Below the pieces are notes generated by a model. That model searched no databases, was not told where the DNA came from, and saw nothing but the letters and a program-made list of their open reading frames with translations. Shown one piece after another: positions 35,695 through 47,312 of a stretch of 64,000 bases of DNA (position 1 is the stretch's first letter; each line of letters starts with the position of its first letter). A program made the position numbers and the translations under genes. The stretch spans positions 59,815,675-59,879,674 of the forward strand of contig OY997594.1 in the NCBI GenBank assembly GCA_963921825.1, read 5' to 3'. Source of the stretch: Erodium maritimum. Taxonomy: Eukaryota > Streptophyta > Magnoliopsida > Geraniales > Geraniaceae.

Positions 35695-36840
35695 ACAAAC
35701 ATGCCTGGAACACTTACCTTGTAACAAACTTGTCCGTTAATCTAGGTGACTTTTTAAGGGGTGGATCCCTATTCCCATGGACTTGTTTTCCCTAATGAAC
35801 ACGTTGGTACCTCGTTGGAGACCCTTGTACGAGGTGAGGATGATCCCAGGCGACCAAAGGGTCCCCATCAAAAGGAGGAGACTTGGGATCGAGTACTTTC
35901 TGATCCCATTAGGACGACATGTGTTTCCTCAACAGGGTCCTGCTCTTACATCTAGTATTCATTACTGGCCAGGCTGTATAGCTGACCTTTCCTGGTTGTT
36001 TGGGCCAACATGAGATTTTATTATCGTCAGTCATGTCTTCAAAACCAACTGTTGATCCCAATCTTCAAGAGCCAAATCGGGGGGCTGAGAGGACCAGGTA
36101 CAAGGATCTATAGTGTTCGGGTTTGGTCGTCTATTATCGTCGGAGCCATTCTCGTCCCCCCGGTGACACTGGTGGTCCATCGAGCGAGGGAGGAGGCGCG
36201 TGACCACAATAGAGCTACCGAAACAGTGGTGAGGTAGCAGAACATCATTGATCCTTACCTTGATCGTTTCGAGAGGGAATTCGGAGAGTGATCACCGGAG
36301 AAGATGAAGGAGGAGATAGTTATGTTGGATTAGCGGTGGATGGACGGAATAAGACCCAAAAAGGAGAACGCCGACACCGACATTAAGCTCCAAGGACGAC
36401 GAAAAACCCCTAAGAGACAAGCCATGCATGAACTGATTAATAGACTAGTTAGTTATAGTCTTTTATATATTATTTTATTAGGTAAAGGTATTGAAACATT
36501 TCCAAAGAAGTAGTTGGCTTATGCTAAAATGATAGCAGTTTCATTTCCGAGCTATCATGGAAGTTGCTTACAAAAAAAATGTTGATATCAAAGAACATTA
36601 GACCGACTTTTTCAAGATTCAAGAACATGCATAGGGCCGGATTGAAAAGTTGTTTATGTTCATATTACGTGATAAATTAAGAATTGAAATTAATGAATTT
36701 CCAATAAACAATAAAGAAATTAAAATTACAACTGAAAGCCAAAACTATGCTACAAGAGCAAAGTTTTCTTTGCTTCTGCTTATTCCCTTTTATTACATTT
36801 ACACTGTAGATATTTGAATTAATGAGAATCAATTAGTTGT
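35695..36840. other. Unclassified region
   Basis: Plus-strand frames at 35777-36013 and 36010-36237 have no recognisable domain. The composition up to 36420 is transposon-like, and 36430-36840 is AT-rich and empty. Confidence 0.3.
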
Positions 36841-36855
36841 TATGGCTAGAGAGCT

Positions 36856-37080
36856 TCAACTACAAGGAGTGCCCGGAATGTAAGTCTTCGGGTTGCAACC
36901 TATGGGTGTCACGGGCGCTCGCTGCAGCGATTGCAGCCCTAACCCGTTGCTCTCCGCCCATTGCATTTGGTTGCTCCTCAATGGCCTCGTTGCACCAAGT
37001 TGTTGGGAACACAAAAGCACACAAAAAGTGACGAATAGAGCTACAATCAAGAGCCTTTTGACGTTGTACGAGAAACTCAT
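36856..37080 (-). CDS. Small secreted peptide precursor, 74 residues, family not recognised
   Basis: The protein begins MSFSYNVKRL, followed by a hydrophobic stretch (about residues 10-26, LIVALFVTFCVLLC) that looks like a cleaved signal peptide, with cleavage probably near residue 29 (Gly-Ala-Thr). The mature part of about 45 residues is polar and ends in a block with two cysteines, GCNPKTYIPGTPCS. This pattern fits plant signalling or defence peptides processed from a short pre-pro-protein, but I cannot name the family. The start lies in a good context (CAAAATGAG). A TATA-like box is about 145 bases upstream, after a CT-rich leader, and the frame is free of lesions. It is one of only two convincing host genes in the window. 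Confidence 0.6.
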   Translation of the reverse strand: MSFSYNVKRLLIVALFVTFCVLLCSQQLGATRPLRSNQMQWAESNGLGLQSLQRAPVTPIGCNPKTYIPGTPCS

Positions 37081-37223
37081 TTTGAACGTGAGGAGAAAGT
37101 CAGAGACTTCAATCTATATGAACTTTTCTGGTTTAGAGTTTAAGATTTCGAGCAATCAAGAGGAGTCCGGAAGGAATAAGGTGAAGCAAGGTTGTTAATG
37201 CTTTGGTCGGAGAGAAGAAGAGG

Positions 37224-37231
37224 CTTGTATA
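37224..37231 (-). promoter_or_regulatory. TATA-like box of the secreted peptide gene
   Basis: The minus strand reads CACTATACAAGCC, followed by a CT-rich leader typical of plant 5' UTRs. The ATG lies about 145 bases downstream. Confidence 0.45.
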
Positions 37232-37260
37232 GTGACCTTAGTTTTGTTGGTCAGACCTAT

Positions 37261-37605
37261 AAAATCATAAGAGTTCGAATATAGTGCAGGTGTTTGACTG
37301 ACTTTAGGTTCAATTTTTATGGTTTTTGGTTTGAAAGAGGTAGTTGAATTGATCAACTCTAAGGACACGGTCGCTTGGGCTCCAAACAGTCAGGGACACC
37401 CTACCCTTCGCCCCAAAATGGACTTACAGATTAGCTATTGGTTTCCATACTCGGGGGTCAAAAACTCATGTCAGGGTCAGAGGGGTTAACATATAAATTA
37501 TAAGTATAATAGTAAAAAAAGTAGTATTATTTTCATCTCACTATCTTAATTGTATGGTTTTTTTTTATCTTACTACCATAACTATTTTTTGTGGCACTTC
37601 ACTAT
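37261..37605. other. Spacer, nothing recognised
   Basis: AT-rich towards its right end. No gene or repeat was supported. Confidence 0.4.
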
Positions 37606-39483
37606 TGTCACGCCCCAAATACGCTCTTTGACCGAATTCGAGACGCGACTAAAGATTTACAGTAAAACAAGAGAAATAAAAATAAATAAAGCTCCAAAAA
37701 GAAAATAACTTCCAAAAGTGAAGAGTCACAGCTCAATTAGTAAAATACAAAGTCCAACATAAACCAAAAAGATGCACGTCTCTAAACCTAGCTAAACCCT
37801 CAGCAGCTCCCAAGCTCCGAGAGTCCGGCTAGTACTGTTCCCGCTCAACACCTGAAACACCACAACAACAGGAGGGATGAGCTTACGCTCAGTAGGAAAA
37901 GTAAAAGAACTCCAAACACACCTTTTGACCTCACGGTAAAATGGTAATTAGGGTAAACTAAGAACAAGACCCAACAAGTTGTCTCTAGGCAAAACCCTTA
38001 CCAGCCCAACCACGCAGTATAAAACTCATTGTAATACACACAGACAAACCAGAGAGAAAGACACACAGAAGAACACACATAGAGTCCATAGGACGGCACA
38101 CAGCAAACAACGGGGAAGGGTCCGAACGAAACGCACACAGATGTCGTAAGTTGCGGGAGTCAACTCCATCGATTTGCACACAGCTGATTATATCGCACTG
38201 TAACACACATCGTCAGTCACGATATCTTCCTCCTCACACAGATGAAGGGCGCTACTCTCATATGTACTGAACTGGAACTCCATCGATTTGCACACAGCTG
38301 ATTATATCGCATTGGAACACACAGCGTCAGTCACGATATCTTCCTCCTCACACAGATGAAGGGCTCTACTCAACGTAAATATAAAATCGGCACACTCCTC
38401 GATCAATCCCATCCCGGATTATGAATCATCTGAACACGTCATCCTTGGTCTCGATATGATTATCCATCCGGCTACGCCGTCTCTTAAACACACACAGGGT
38501 TTCGCACACAGCACACTCACTGATGGTCTCGGTATACCAGCCGAACCATCTTAGCATACACCCGGTCTATCACTCACCCGGACTCGAACCCAGAGTCTTT
38601 CTGGGCTGAGGTCCGAACCAGATCCGGGCCCAAGGCCCAAACCCAGTTCAGACCAGAGCCCAAACGAATCCCAGGCCCGAGCCCTAGTGCTCGAACTTGG
38701 CCGGTCTGAGTTGGGAACGCCGACGGCCGAGGCTAGGGTTCCGGCAGACTCCGGCGACGACTCCAGCGGCGGTTCTGACGGCGGTAAAGGCGTCGGAAGC
38801 TCGGGAACACGATGGGGGAAAAGGTTGGGCAAGACCCACGCTCTTCCGGCCAGAACTGACGACCAGAGAGCTCGCCGGCGCGCGAGTTCCAGATCTGGAA
38901 CTCGAGCGCTCCGGCGACGCTCTCCGGTCTCCTCCGACCCCCAAACGAGCCCGAAACTCACGATTCAGGCGAAGAAGAGGACGGGGAAGACAAATCCGGT
39001 GAGGATTCGGCTCACCTTCGTCGAAATCCCTCAGATCGGGTACGACGGCGCTGGGAGTCGAGGTCGTTGTCGCGAACCGGAGACGAAGAGGGGAAGAACG
39101 GGTTTGAAGGTACTCGGGTTTGAAGTAGAAGGAGAAGAAGAGGTGGAGGAAGGAGAGGAGCTCGGCGACGAACTCGGGACGAGGTGAGACGGCGAGCTTG
39201 CCGGTTCTGCTGCGCGAGGACGGGAGGGGTCAGAGAGAGGCGAGAGAGAAGCAGGTGAACAGTACCTCAACAACTAGGGTTTGGTCCTTTTAAAGCATGC
39301 CCTTTGGGCCGGTCTCAGCTCAGCTGACCTGGGCCGGTCGAGCAGCCCAAATGGGCCATGTCAGGCCTAAATCCCCAGCCCAGCCTCTCATTGATTTCCC
39401 TTCAAAAAAAAACTTGTTGCAAAAACATACTCTCGAGTTTAGTTTGCAAAATAAAACCCTTTTAAAATGAAGTGGGTTTTACA
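37606..39483 (-). repeat. 3' LTR of the gag-only element (internally deleted)
   Basis: It runs TGTAAAACCC...GGGGCGTGACA on the minus strand, 1878 bases. Compared with the 5' LTR it lacks about 782 bases. The join at 38577-38582 corresponds to 43634 and 44416 in the other LTR, at a CCGG/CTGG microhomology. A tandem repeat of about 115 bases (two copies, 38165-38375) containing CACGATATCTTCCTCCTCAC is kept in both LTRs. Long frames near 38551-39187 are LTR sequence. Confidence 0.85.
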
Positions 39484-39500
39484 GTCTACCCCCCTTAAAA
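39484..39500 (-). promoter_or_regulatory. Polypurine tract
   Basis: On the minus strand TTTTAAGGGGGGTAGAC directly precedes the 3' LTR start TGTAAAACC. This is the plus-strand priming site expected for LTR elements. Confidence 0.65.
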
Positions 39501-40447
39501 GAATTTCGTCCTCGAAATTTAAAGCGAACGCTTTCTACCTGGCCCGATCTCAGGGAACGTCCGCTTAACTCCCAGTCCTTTGTCCCTCAAGCACACGGAA
39601 CACTTAAAATGATTAGTCGATACCGGAATCCTCCGTCGGTAGAGACGTCGCAACGACACTCGTAGCTTGGTCGAGACACCCTATACCGGGACCGTCCGTC
39701 GGTATTGATATCACCCCGAACAAAACTCAAATCGCACTTAAAACAGATCCCCACCACCGACACTCCTCCTCGAGTACTCACTTCACTTAACCCATTATCG
39801 CATACACATCGAACTAAGAAGTCAACCTCCAACCCTTAATTTCGCGCTTCTGCGTCGACTATGCGCGGTTCTCATCGTTCACACACAGCGCGACTCTTTA
39901 GTCGTCTTTCTAGCAGCTCGGACCACAAGGGTCAACTGGAAAACCTCAAGTGTGTCCTGCTTGGGCAAATGACCGACCTACCACCCCACGCTTCGTACGG
40001 TGCCATGGTGTTACTGGCCTGAAAGCGATGTGGTAATCGTACTCGGCGATTTGTTTCCGGATATCTCAAGAGGTACTCCCACTTTTACCATCCACTACAC
40101 ACACTCTTCGACCCACAACGTACTCCGTCGGGGTGTCAAGACGCAAGGACCGCATCAAGGTTCTACTTTTAGACCTCCACGTCTCATTAAGGGTAAAGAA
40201 ACAGACAAAAGCGATGCATGTGGGTTATGGGCCCACCACGCTTCCGCTGCGCCACTCTGATCTCAACGTACTCGGAGAGCGAAACAAGAAACAACAAGGT
40301 AACAACTTAAACGAAGCAAAAGTTCACAACAAAAACAGTAAATAAACGCAACAAAACCAAATGAGTCAAAAACAAGTCTTGAAACGAAAACACAGATCTA
40401 AAGTGAAAGCAAAAGAAACTCCCGGACTCTCGCTAGTCCTACGCTCC
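39501..40447 (-). other. Non-coding interior between gag and polypurine tract
   Basis: This is where pol would lie in an autonomous element. The small frames present (for example 39832-39587) carry no protease, RT or integrase motif. Short blocks such as CCTCCGTCGGTA repeat at 39615-39720 and resemble the tandem units in the LTRs at 26417 and 58640. Confidence 0.6.
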
Positions 40448-41887
40448 TCAATAACCTCTAGCGCGCTGGAAGTCACGAACGGTCTCATGATCAGAGTCAT
40501 GTCTCTCTGCCCGTGAATCGACAACAGCATACACCCGACCACGCCGCATCGGGGGTCCGCCTCTCGGAGGTGATGGAAGTACCACCTGCTGCGCATCGCG
40601 ATGTCCTGGTGCTGGTGCGCTAGCTGCCTGTCTCGGCGCCCTCTGCGTTTGAGCCTGACGCTGCTGGAACTGTGGCGAGTGCCCCGTCTGGGACTGTTGT
40701 GGACGCGGAGCTGGCGCCACCGGGTACGGCTCGGGGAACCTGGAAGCGAAGTGTCCGGGCCTGCCACAATGCTGACACAGTAGTGGTCCGACACTCGACC
40801 TCTCCTCAGGTCTCCCTATCTGACGATCCACAGATCCGTCGCTCCCCGGGCAATCTCGTGCCATATGCCCTGGCTGTCTGCAGCGATAGCAAGCACGCCC
40901 CGGCGCGGGAGGTCCAACATAAGCTACTGAACCAACCTGACGTGGTCCTCTCAGCTGGGTCAGCGGCTGAAATGATCCCGAGGTCCTCTGCCTCCTAGGA
41001 TCCTGAGACTCAGACGGTCTCTATGAACTGCTCGATCTGGGCCTGACCTCCCGATCTCTAGCTGACTCCCTGAAGCGTCGCTCTATAGTCTGAGCCTGCT
41101 CCATTAGCTCAGAGAACACCTGGGTCCTCAACACAGCGACCATGTCTCCAATCGCCGGATGGAGCCCTCCCTCAAAACGCCGGCATCTGAGATCCTCTGA
41201 CTGCACCATCTCCGGAGCAAAGCGAGCTAGAGTGGTGAAGCGCGCCTCGTAATCCGATACCGACAGACTCTCCTGTCGCAGGTCCAGGAACTGCTGACGT
41301 CTGTCATCCAGCACGGCTCGGGGAAAGTACTGCTCGAGGAAGCGCTGCCCGAACAGCACAAAGTCATCTCCCACCCGAGTCTGCTCCCGGCGCCACCAGT
41401 GGTAGGCCTCCCCTTCCAGGTGGAAGGCTGCAAATGGTACTCGGAGTCTCCCGCTCACTACCCCAGAAGTGTCGAGGTTCCAGGTAATCCGGTCTAGCCA
41501 TCTCTCGGCGGCCTCGGGGTCTGGCTCCCCAGAGAACACAGGCGTGCCAAGCTTGCGGAAATCCTGCAATGCCCGTGAGGTGTAGTTGTCGACCTGTTTA
41601 GGTCCATCAGAAGTCGCTGTAGTCGCAGCAGGTGCCGGCTCCGGTGTAGGAGCTGCAGCCTCTCTACGGGCGAAGGCAGCTGCCAGCCCCTGCACTGTGC
41701 GTGTCAGCTCCTCAAAAGCTGCCGCCTGAACTGTATCAGTCCTCTCATGCCCCCCAACGGGCTCAGCTTGGGCGCTGGTCGCCCCGACAAACTCAGCAGT
41801 AGGCTACTGTCCCCGGCCCCTAGCTGGCCGTCCTCGACCTCCAGCTGGCCGTCCTCGGGTGCCTCGTGGAGCATACGAATGAGCCAT
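40448..41887 (-). pseudogene. Gypsy-type gag with two zinc knuckles, two in-frame stops
   Basis: One frame runs from MAHSYAPRGT at 41887 to a stop at 40448, about 480 codons. It opens with RG repeats and has the retrotransposon Gag core FRKLGTPVFSG, AERWLDRI, AYHWWRRE and YFPRAVLD (about residues 110-210), as in Tekay/Del-like gypsy elements. The knuckles are CYRCRQPGHMARDC, intact, and CQHCGRPGHFASRF, whose last Cys is lost. TAG stops interrupt at codon 28 (41804-41806) and at about 41021-41023, and no frameshift is needed. Gag packages element RNA into particles. With both stops this copy could not make full-length Gag, though its RNA could be served by another element. Confidence 0.85.
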
Positions 41888-42643
41888 GACGAAGATCCTC
41901 TGTACGTCCAACACACAGGTTTCAGTTTTTTTTTACTCGAATAAAAACACGCGCTTAACACTAGTTAACGCCACACACAAACCGTCTCACTAATACTTAT
42001 AGTAGTAATAAGCTAGATAAAGTATAGTCACACAAATGCACCCAGCAGAGAAGTTGCACACTAGTGCTTCACACAGATATATAGTATACACACAGCAGGG
42101 TTACCACCCAAATCACTTACTAACAAGCACAAACAAGTCACACAGACTACCGAAATATTTCACAGAGCAAAAACACACAGTTCAACTTCCAACCATTTCA
42201 AGTTCTTATTGATATCATAAAGCATATAACGTTCATGTTGATCTCTCGTCGTTACAACCCTGCTCAGGCGTCCCCGAGTTGCGTTGTAACCACTAGACAT
42301 CCCACCATTCACATCCAGCTACAGTGGCCCCTATCGCTGAATTGTGATGGTACATACACTTCAGTTTCTGCAGAAAATCGAGCTTGACCCATTTGAAAAT
42401 TAGGTTGACCATCCGCTTATGCGGGAACAGTAATTACCAAAAACACACCTGTTTACCCAATATAACAAAGTCCATGGCACTCAGGCCGGCACAACACAAA
42501 TCCGAGACTCATTCCGTCTCGTTTCCACGGATAGGACAAACTCCGACTTGCGTAACCGACACACAGTAACCTATCGACCCAACACTACCCACCTAAGTGA
42601 CGTACGGTCCGAGGTTTTGAAAAATCATTTCAAAAGTAACCAG
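41888..42643 (-). other. Leader of the gag-only element
   Basis: Non-coding DNA between the primer-binding site and the gag start. It probably holds the packaging signal. No frame is supported. Confidence 0.5.
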
Positions 42644-42655
42644 GCTCTGATACCA
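42644..42655 (-). promoter_or_regulatory. Primer-binding site for initiator Met tRNA
   Basis: TGGTATCAGAGC on the minus strand, three bases after the 5' LTR end, is the exact plant tRNA-Met-i primer-binding sequence. Confidence 0.88.
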
Positions 42656-42658
42656 AAT

Positions 42659-45316
42659 TGTCACGCCCCAAATGCGGTCTTTGACCGAATTCGAGACGCG
42701 ACTAAAGATTTACAGTAAAACAAGAGAAATAAAGATAAATAAAGCTCCAAAAAGAAAATAACTTCCGAAAGTGAAGAGTCACAGCTCAATTAGTAAAATA
42801 CAAAGTCCAACATAAACCAAAAAGATGTACGTCTCTAAACCTAGCTAAACCCTCAGCAGCTCCCAAGCTCCGAGAGTCCGGCTATTACTGTTCCCGCTCA
42901 ACACCTGAAACACCACAACAACAGGAGGGATGAGCTTACGCTCAGTAGGAAAAGTAAAAGAACTCCAAACACACCTTTTGACCTCACGGTAAAATGGTAA
43001 TTAGGGTAAACTAAGAACAAGACCCAACAAGTTGTCTCTAGGCAAAACCCTTACCAGCCCAACCACGCAGTATAAAACTCCTTGTAATACACACAGACAA
43101 ACCAGAGAGAAAGGCACACAGCAGAACACACATAGAGTCCATAGGACGGCACACAACAAACAACGGGGAAGGGTCCGAACGAAACGCACACAGATGTCGT
43201 AAGTTGCGGGAGTCAACTCCATCGATTTGCACACAGCTGATTATATCGCACTGTAACACACATCGTCAGTCACGATATCTTCCTCCTCACACAGATGAAG
43301 GGCGCTACTCTCATATGTACTGAACTGGAACTCCATCGATTTGCACACAGCTGATTATATCGCATTGGAACACACAGCGTCAGTCACGATATCTTCCTCC
43401 TCACACAGATGAAGGGCTCTACTCAACGTAAATATAAAACCGGCACACTCCTCGATCAATCCCATCCCGGATTATGAATTATCTGAACACGTCATCCTTG
43501 GTCTCGATATGATTATCCATCCGGCTATGCCGTCTCTTAAACACACACAGGGTTTCGCACACAGCACACTCACTGATGGTCTCGGTATACCAGCCGAACC
43601 ATCTTAGCATACACCCGGTCTATCACTCACCTGGTCATTTCACAAACAAGGGTTCACATAGTCACACATGGCACACTTGCCCACACAACCACATCAAGCA
43701 ACAACGATCATATTTCTATTTAGACATTTACACAACGGTTATAATATTATTTAGATTCTCACACAGCGATTATGACGCTAATTAGACTCCCACACAGCGA
43801 ATAAACATACAGCACGCAACTCTAGGACCTAGACATAGCCCGTCTATCAGCACATCAATTTCCCAGAAAGTACAAGTAAGTCAAACGGATATCAAAACAT
43901 GCTCTTTCCCAGTATTCTCAAGACTCGTCCAATTAGACTAATAATATAACAGTCTTACCTATGTGTCACTAAGACGTTCCGGTTATTAACAACCCTAGTC
44001 ATGCATACTAGTTCGTTCCGGTTATTAACAACCCTAGTCATGCATACTAGTTCGTCCACAAATTAAGGAGGGATTCGATACTTTCCCTACCTCGAGATGG
44101 TGACAAGGCGGAGTCTTCTAGCTGCGGACGATCGGGCCAACACCGTCTTCCAAGGCGAAGTCCCCGAAATCCAAATCTGAGTTTAACAAATTAAAAGTCC
44201 CAATCAGTCTTGATCCAAGGTCCTCGAACAATCCAACGTCTTTAAAGTAATTAAGTTTTAAGTCAAATAATTATTAAATTAATTAATAATTTCTTCCGAC
44301 CCGGATCCGGCCCAACCCGGGTCCAGACCCGGCCCAAACCCGAATCCGAACGTGGATCCAGCCCAGACCCGGACCGACCCGTGTCCGACCCAGACCCGGA
44401 TCCGAGTCAAGTCCGGACTCGAACCCAAAGTCAGTCTGGGCTGAGGTCCGAACCAGATCCGGGCCCAAGGCCCAAACCCAGTTCAGACCAGAGCCCAAAC
44501 GATCCCAGGCCCGAGCCCTAGTGCTCGAACTCGGCCGGTCTGAGTTGGGAACGCCGACGGCCGAGGCTAGGGTTCCGGCAGACTCCGGCGACGACTCCAG
44601 CAGCGGTTCTGACGGCGGTAAAGGCGTCGGAAGCTCGGGAACACGATGGGGGAAAAGGTTGGGCGAGACCCACGCTCTTCCGCCCAGAACTGACGACCAG
44701 AGAGCTCGCCGGCGCTTGAGTTCCAGATCTGGATTTCGAGCGCTCCGACGACGCTCTCCGGTCTCCTCCGACCCCCAAACGAGCCCGAAACTCACGATTC
44801 AGGCGAAGAAGAGGACAGGGAAGACAAATCCGGTGAGGATTTGGCTCACCTTCATCGAAATCCCTCAGATCGGGTACGGCGGCGCTGGGAGTCGAGGTCG
44901 TTGTCGCGAACCGGAGACGAAGAGGGGAAGAACGGGTTTGAAGGTACTCGGGTTTGAAGTAGAAGGAGAAGAAGAGGTGGAGGAAGGAGAGGAGCTCGGC
45001 GACGAACTCGGGACGAGGTGAGACGGCGAGCTTGCCGGTTCTGCTGCGCGAGGACGGGAGGGGTCAGAGAGAGGCGAGAGAGAAGCAGGTGAACAGTACC
45101 TCAACAGCTAGGGTTTGGTCCTTTTAAAGCATGCCCTTTGGGCCGGTCTCGGCTCAGCTGACCTGGGCCGGTCAAGCAGCCCAAATGGGCCATGTCAGGC
45201 CTAAATCCCCATCCCAGCCTCTCATTGATTTCCCTTCAAAAAAAAACTTGTTGCAAAAACATACTCTCGAGTTTAGTTTGCAAAATAAAACCCTTTTAAA
45301 ACGAAGTGGGTTTTAC
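42659..45316 (-). repeat. 5' LTR of the gag-only element
   Basis: It is 2658 bases, starts TGTAAAACCC (final A of the plus-strand end missing) and ends GGGGCGTGACA. It contains the 782 base segment absent from the other LTR and a perfect 39 base tandem duplication at about 43978-44055 (unit CCGGTTATTAACAACCCTAG onward). The frames at 44283-45021 are shadows of LTR sequence. Confidence 0.85.
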
Positions 45317-47312
45317 GCTCCAGATCTGGGCGAGGCTGGCGAGAACTCGGCGACCACGGTGGCCGGAGCAACGCGAACCTCCATCGCCTCAGATCTGGGA
45401 ACGACGACGCTCCTTTGATGACCGTCATGCCCACGGCCGCCACCACCGCCCCTCTGTCGTTCCTTTTTCCCCTACGATGAGTTCGTAACTCCCGTGTTGA
45501 CTTAGGCCGGCAACATCGCCGCCGATGGTCGGAACTCGAAACCTAAATCCTACTTTGTGCTTCTTTTATTTTCTCGAACTCGGTGGATCAAATCGAAACG
45601 GAACCAAATTATTTTCAGAAGTTAAAAAGAGAGTTTAAAAAAGAAAAGAAATGTTTTTTAACCGAAAATCATATTTATTTAAAAAAGGGTTAAGATTGGA
45701 TTTAATCAAAAGAACTGTATTTTGGGGCGTGTGGAAACGAATTTGGAACAGAGGTGTTAAAGGAAATAATTTTCAAAAGGGAAAGTAAAATAAAGTCTGA
45801 TTTAAATAAAAAGGGGTTTAAAAGTCAGATTTGTGGATGGAATCTGTGAACTGTGATACGTCGTTTAAATTGGACTAATCGTAACCGTTAATTTAACGTT
45901 TAAACCGCTTTTAATTCGTGCCTTTCCGTGTTAAAATAGAGTCCGACTTCAATCGACGAGAAGACCGGAGGTAACAAGCCAGGACGTCAGCAGCTAGGAG
46001 ACGTACCTGTTGTTCTTCGGTTGAGGTAGGGAAAGTATCGACCCCTCCTTAATTATGGACTGACGAACTAGTATGCATGACTAGGGTTATTAATAACCGG
46101 AACGAACTAGTATGCATGACTAGGAAATTGTTGTGCCGATAGACGGGCCATGTCTAGGTCCTAGAGTTGCGTGTTGTGTGTTTACTCGCTGTGTGGGAGT
46201 CTAATTAACGTCATAATCGTTGTGTGAGAATCTAAATAATATTGTAACCGTTTTGTAAATGTCTAAATAGAATTATCACCGATGTTGCATGATGTGACTG
46301 TGTGGGCAAGTGTGCCATGTGTGACTATGTGAACCCTTGTTTGTGAAATGACCGGGTGAGTGATAGACCGGGTGTATGCTAAGATGGTCCAGCTGGTATA
46401 CCGAGACCATCAGTGAGTGTGTTGTGTGCGAAACCCTGTGTGTGTTTAGGAGGCGGCGTAGCCGGATGGATAATCATATCGAGACCAAGGATGGCATGTT
46501 CAGATGACTCATAATCCGGGATGGGATTGATCGAGGAGTGTGCCGGTTTTATATTTACGTTGAGTAGAGCCCTTCATCTGTGTGAGGAGGAAGATATCGT
46601 GACTGACGCTGTGTGTTCCAGTGCGATATAAGCGGCTGTGTGCAAATCGATGGAGTTCCAGTTCGGTACATATGAGAGTAGCACCCTTCATCTGTGTGAG
46701 GACGAAGATATGATGTGTGTTCCGGTGCGATATAATCAGTTGTGTGCAAATCGATGGAGTTGGCTCCCGCAATTTACGACATCTGTGTGCGTTTCGTCCG
46801 GACCCTTCCCCGTTATTTGCTGTGTGCCGTCCTATGGATTCTATGTGTGTTCTGCTGTGTGCCTTTTTCCCTGGGTTGGTCTGTGTGTATTACACGTTGT
46901 TTCATATTGTGTGGTTTTACTAGTAAGGGTTTTGCCTAAAGGCATTCTTTTGGGTCATAATTTACCCTAATTACAAAATTTACCTTGAGGTTAAACGACG
47001 TGTTTGGAGTTCTTTTACTTTTCCTACTGAGCGCAAGCTCACCCCTCCTGTCTTTGTGGTGTTTCAGGTGTTGAGCGGGAGTAGTAATAGCCGGACTCTC
47101 GGAGCTGGGGAGCTGTTGAGGGTTTAGCTAGTTTTAGAGACGTACACCTTTTTCTTTTCTTGTTGGACTTGTGTACTTTACTGGTGGAGCTGCGACTCTT
47201 GACTTTTAGAAGTTTTATTTTATTTTGGAACTTTATTTATCTTATTTCCTCTTTTGTTACTGTAAATCTTTAGTCGCATCTCGAATTCGGTCAAAACCGG
47301 ATTAGGGGCTAT
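45317..47312 (+). mobile_element. Related LTR in opposite orientation, 5'-truncated
   Basis: From about 46018 it matches the reverse complement of 42659-44100. Shared parts are the GAGGTAGGGAAAGTATCGA start, the ACTAGTATGCATGACTAGG tandem (46069-46123), the CACGATATC-type repeats, CCTACTGAGCGCAAGCTCAC near 47030, and the terminal block ending at GGATTAGGGGC, where the expected GTGACA is lost. The 45317-46000 part is less alignable. It abuts the 5' LTR of the gag-only element head to head. Confidence 0.75.

Larger units (their letters stand above)
37606..45316 (-). mobile_element. LTR retrotransposon with gag but no pol (TR-GAG type)
   Basis: Two LTRs (37606-39483 and 42659-45316) flank an interior of only 3.2 kb. 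On the minus strand the order is 5' LTR, tRNA-Met primer-binding site, gag with two CCHC knuckles, about 0.95 kb of non-coding DNA, polypurine tract, 3' LTR. No protease, RT, integrase or chromodomain motif was found. TR-GAG elements are known plant non-autonomous LTR elements that supply only Gag. The flanks (ACTAT left, GCTCC right) do not match, and the right LTR lacks its last base, so that end has been rearranged. The LTRs are very similar apart from one deletion, so the insertion looks fairly young. Confidence 0.82.

Noticed and set aside
38551..39187. Pair of 100-170 residue frames repeated at 44283-45021
   Set aside because: They are present in both LTRs of one element and change frame with small indels. 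They are LTR sequence, not genes.
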